A DNA stretch of 64,000 nt from Acuticoccus sp. MNP-M23 (GTDB taxonomy: Bacteria; Pseudomonadota; Alphaproteobacteria; Rhizobiales; Amorphaceae): assembly GCF_031195445.1 (NCBI RefSeq), contig NZ_CP133480.1, positions 930,001 through 994,000 of the forward strand, written 5' to 3'. The notes under the pieces are model-generated. The model searched no databases and had not been told where the DNA came from. It was given only the letters and a program-made list of their open reading frames with translations. The first letter of the stretch is position 1, and each line of letters opens with the position of its first letter. Below are positions 62,880 to 64,000 of this stretch, piece by piece. Both the position numbers and the translations under genes were made by a program.

Positions 62880-63695
62880 ATGCGCAAGACCTTTTATCGT
62901 GCGATCGCCGCGGGCTTTGTCACCGCCGTCCTTGCCACGCCGGTGGCCGCCGCGCCGTGCGGCAACACTTCAGCCGGCTTCAACGCCTGGCTGGCCGCCT
63001 TCAAGCAGGAGGCCGTGGCCAAGGGCATCCGCCCGTCCACCGTTGAATCCGCACTGGCAGGCGTCAAATATTCCAGCCGCGTGATCGGCTTCGACCGCAA
63101 CCAGAAATCGTTCAAGCTCTCGTTCGATCAGTTCTGGAAGCGCCGTGTTAACGACGCGATGATCCGGCGCGGCCGCAAGTACATTGCCGACAATGCCGCC
63201 ATGATGAACCGCATCGAGCAGCGCTTCGGCGTTCCCGCGGGGCTCGTGGTCGCGGTCTGGGCGCTGGAGAGCGGTTTCGGCCGCGATTCGGGCAACCTGC
63301 CGATCATCCGGTCGCTTGCAACGCTGTCCTATGATTGCCGCCGGAGCGAGTTCTTCACCACCGAGCTCATCGCCGCATTGAAGATCATCGACCGGGGCGA
63401 CATGCGGGCTGCCGACATGCGCGGCGCCTGGGCCGGTGAAATCGGGCAGACGCAATTCCTGGCCGAGCGCTATCTCAGCGACGCGGTGGATTTCGACGGC
63501 GATGGCCGGCGCGATCTCGTCAATTCCGTGCCCGATGTCCTGGCGTCCACGGCCAACTGGTTCGCCAAGCACGGCTGGCAGCGCGGCCAGCCATTCGGCC
63601 CCGGCACCGCCAATTATGCGGTGATCGGGCAGTGGAACAGAGCCACCGTGTACCAGCAGACCATCGCCCGCCTCGCTTCCGAGCTTGATTCGTAA
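62880..63695 (+). CDS. Lytic murein transglycosylase (MltB-like)
   Basis: A 271-residue cell-wall enzyme. Signal peptide (residues 1 to about 25, MRKTFYRAIAAGFVTAVLATPVAAAP), then FNAWLAAFKQEAVAKGI and the catalytic Glu130 in VAVWALESGFGRDSGNLP. Later GEIGQTQFLAERYLSDAVDFDGDGRRD is the second MltB motif, with an EF-hand-like calcium loop. It cleaves glycan strands of peptidoglycan in the periplasm. ATG at 62880 follows AGGGAA; the longer frame covers the PhzF gene in antisense and is not coding. A weak hairpin follows. Confidence 0.92.
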   Translation: MRKTFYRAIAAGFVTAVLATPVAAAPCGNTSAGFNAWLAAFKQEAVAKGIRPSTVESALAGVKYSSRVIGFDRNQKSFKLSFDQFWKRRVNDAMIRRGRKYIADNAAMMNRIEQRFGVPAGLVVAVWALESGFGRDSGNLPIIRSLATLSYDCRRSEFFTTELIAALKIIDRGDMRAADMRGAWAGEIGQTQFLAERYLSDAVDFDGDGRRDLVNSVPDVLASTANWFAKHGWQRGQPFGPGTANYAVIGQWNRATVYQQTIARLASELDS

Positions 63696-63720
63696 GCCCG
63701 GCGCAAGATTTAACCTCGCC

Positions 63721-63749
63721 CCGCCCTAGATGGAAAAAAAATAGGGCGG
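63721..63749 (+). terminator. Hairpin after the transglycosylase gene
   Basis: CCGCCCTA at 63721-63728 pairs with TAGGGCGG at 63742-63749 around a 13-base A-rich loop. No T run follows, so terminator strength is uncertain. Confidence 0.5.
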
Positions 63750-63807
63750 CGAACAGGACCTCGCGATGTGGGCGGGGCCTTGAGCCTTCATCACCGGAGT
63801 AGAGTTC

Positions 63808-64000
63808 ATGTTTCTGGAAGGGCTTTGCGTGACTTTGATGCTGTGCACCGCCACAGCGACTGCCGCCGACGAGATTTCGCGCGAGCAGATCATCGCCGAC
63901 AAGGGCTGCGCCGACTGCGACCTCGTTCTGCGCAGCCTTCGCGACCTCAATATCGAGAATGCGGATTTTTCCGAAGCGACCCTGCGCGAAGCCGACCTGA
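63808..64000 (+). CDS. Exported pentapeptide-repeat protein, 3' end outside the window
   Basis: The ATG at 63808 follows GGAG at 63796-63799 and opens a frame still open at the window end (64 codons). The start has a signal-peptide-like stretch (MFLEGLCVTLMLCTATATAAD), then KGCADCDLVLRSLRDL and ENADFSEATLREADL, a pentapeptide-repeat (A-D/N-L-x-x type) beginning. A disulfide-able CADC pair sits just before the repeats. Repeat proteins of this kind form a right-handed quadrilateral helix; function is unknown here. Confidence 0.65.
   Translation, partial: MFLEGLCVTLMLCTATATAADEISREQIIADKGCADCDLVLRSLRDLNIENADFSEATLREADL

Overview
The window is about 64 kb of GC-rich chromosomal DNA, almost fully coding, from an alphaproteobacterium, most likely of the order Hyphomicrobiales (Rhizobiales). 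The evidence is a type III cellulose locus with BcsN and a TPR protein, a ClpS2-type adaptor, UvrB with long tails, a thioredoxin reductase next to a LysR regulator, an ELM1-like protein, and a palindromic intergenic element that looks like ones common in this order. The abundant TTT, BCCT, enolase-superfamily and sulfatase genes suggest a heterotroph of marine or organic-acid-rich habitats. No tRNA, rRNA, CRISPR array, prophage or insertion sequence was seen.

Layout. 1-8.1 kb: housekeeping and stress genes (ELM1-like, trxB, LysR regulator, DUF1624 membrane protein, 2OG-Fe(II) oxygenase, uvrB, clpS, glutathione S-transferase). 8.2-18.3 kb: a catabolic island (aldo/keto reductase, SMP-30 lactonase, isopropylmalate/tartrate dehydrogenase-like enzyme, Gfo/Idh oxidoreductase, cytoplasmic sulfatase, tripartite tricarboxylate transporter TctCBA, enolase-superfamily dehydratase), probably for a sugar acid or a sulfated relative. 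18.6-20.3 kb: a BCCT osmolyte transporter. 20.3-26.7 kb: a branched-chain amino acid ABC transporter (livK-G-F-H-[DUF2188]-M) read in the same direction as ilvE. 26.9-29.5 kb: a MarR regulator followed by a response regulator and histidine kinase. 29.5-38.4 kb: mixed metabolic genes (a TIM-barrel-like unknown, a second enolase-superfamily enzyme, a DUF1194 von Willebrand factor protein, a DenD-like dehydrogenase, an SGNH-like/GSCFA pair, a TauE permease, an acyl-CoA dehydrogenase).

38.4-61.9 kb is the most interesting part: a surface-polysaccharide region. A PilZ/lipoyl-hairpin membrane protein, a GT2 glycosyltransferase, a Wza-type export lipoprotein and a WcaJ-type sugar-phosphate transferase are read leftwards. 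Reading rightwards from a 594-bp intergenic region are a Wzc/GumC-like co-polymerase whose kinase P-loop is degenerate, then a penicillin-acylase-family hydrolase, a GH3-type acyl-amido synthetase, a dienelactone-hydrolase-like protein and a hotdog thioesterase. The cellulose genes bcsN (leftward) and bcsA-bcsB-bcsK-like (rightward) follow. A TTAA-N7-TTAA sequence upstream of bcsA is a candidate CtrA site, and two proteins carry PilZ domains, so cell-cycle and c-di-GMP control of the matrix is plausible. The acylase/GH3/hydrolase/thioesterase group inside a polysaccharide region is the best candidate for an undescribed pathway.

62-64 kb holds a PhzF-family protein, a lytic transglycosylase and the start of a secreted pentapeptide-repeat protein cut by the window end. 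Functions are assigned from motifs and family resemblance read by eye; no database search was possible.
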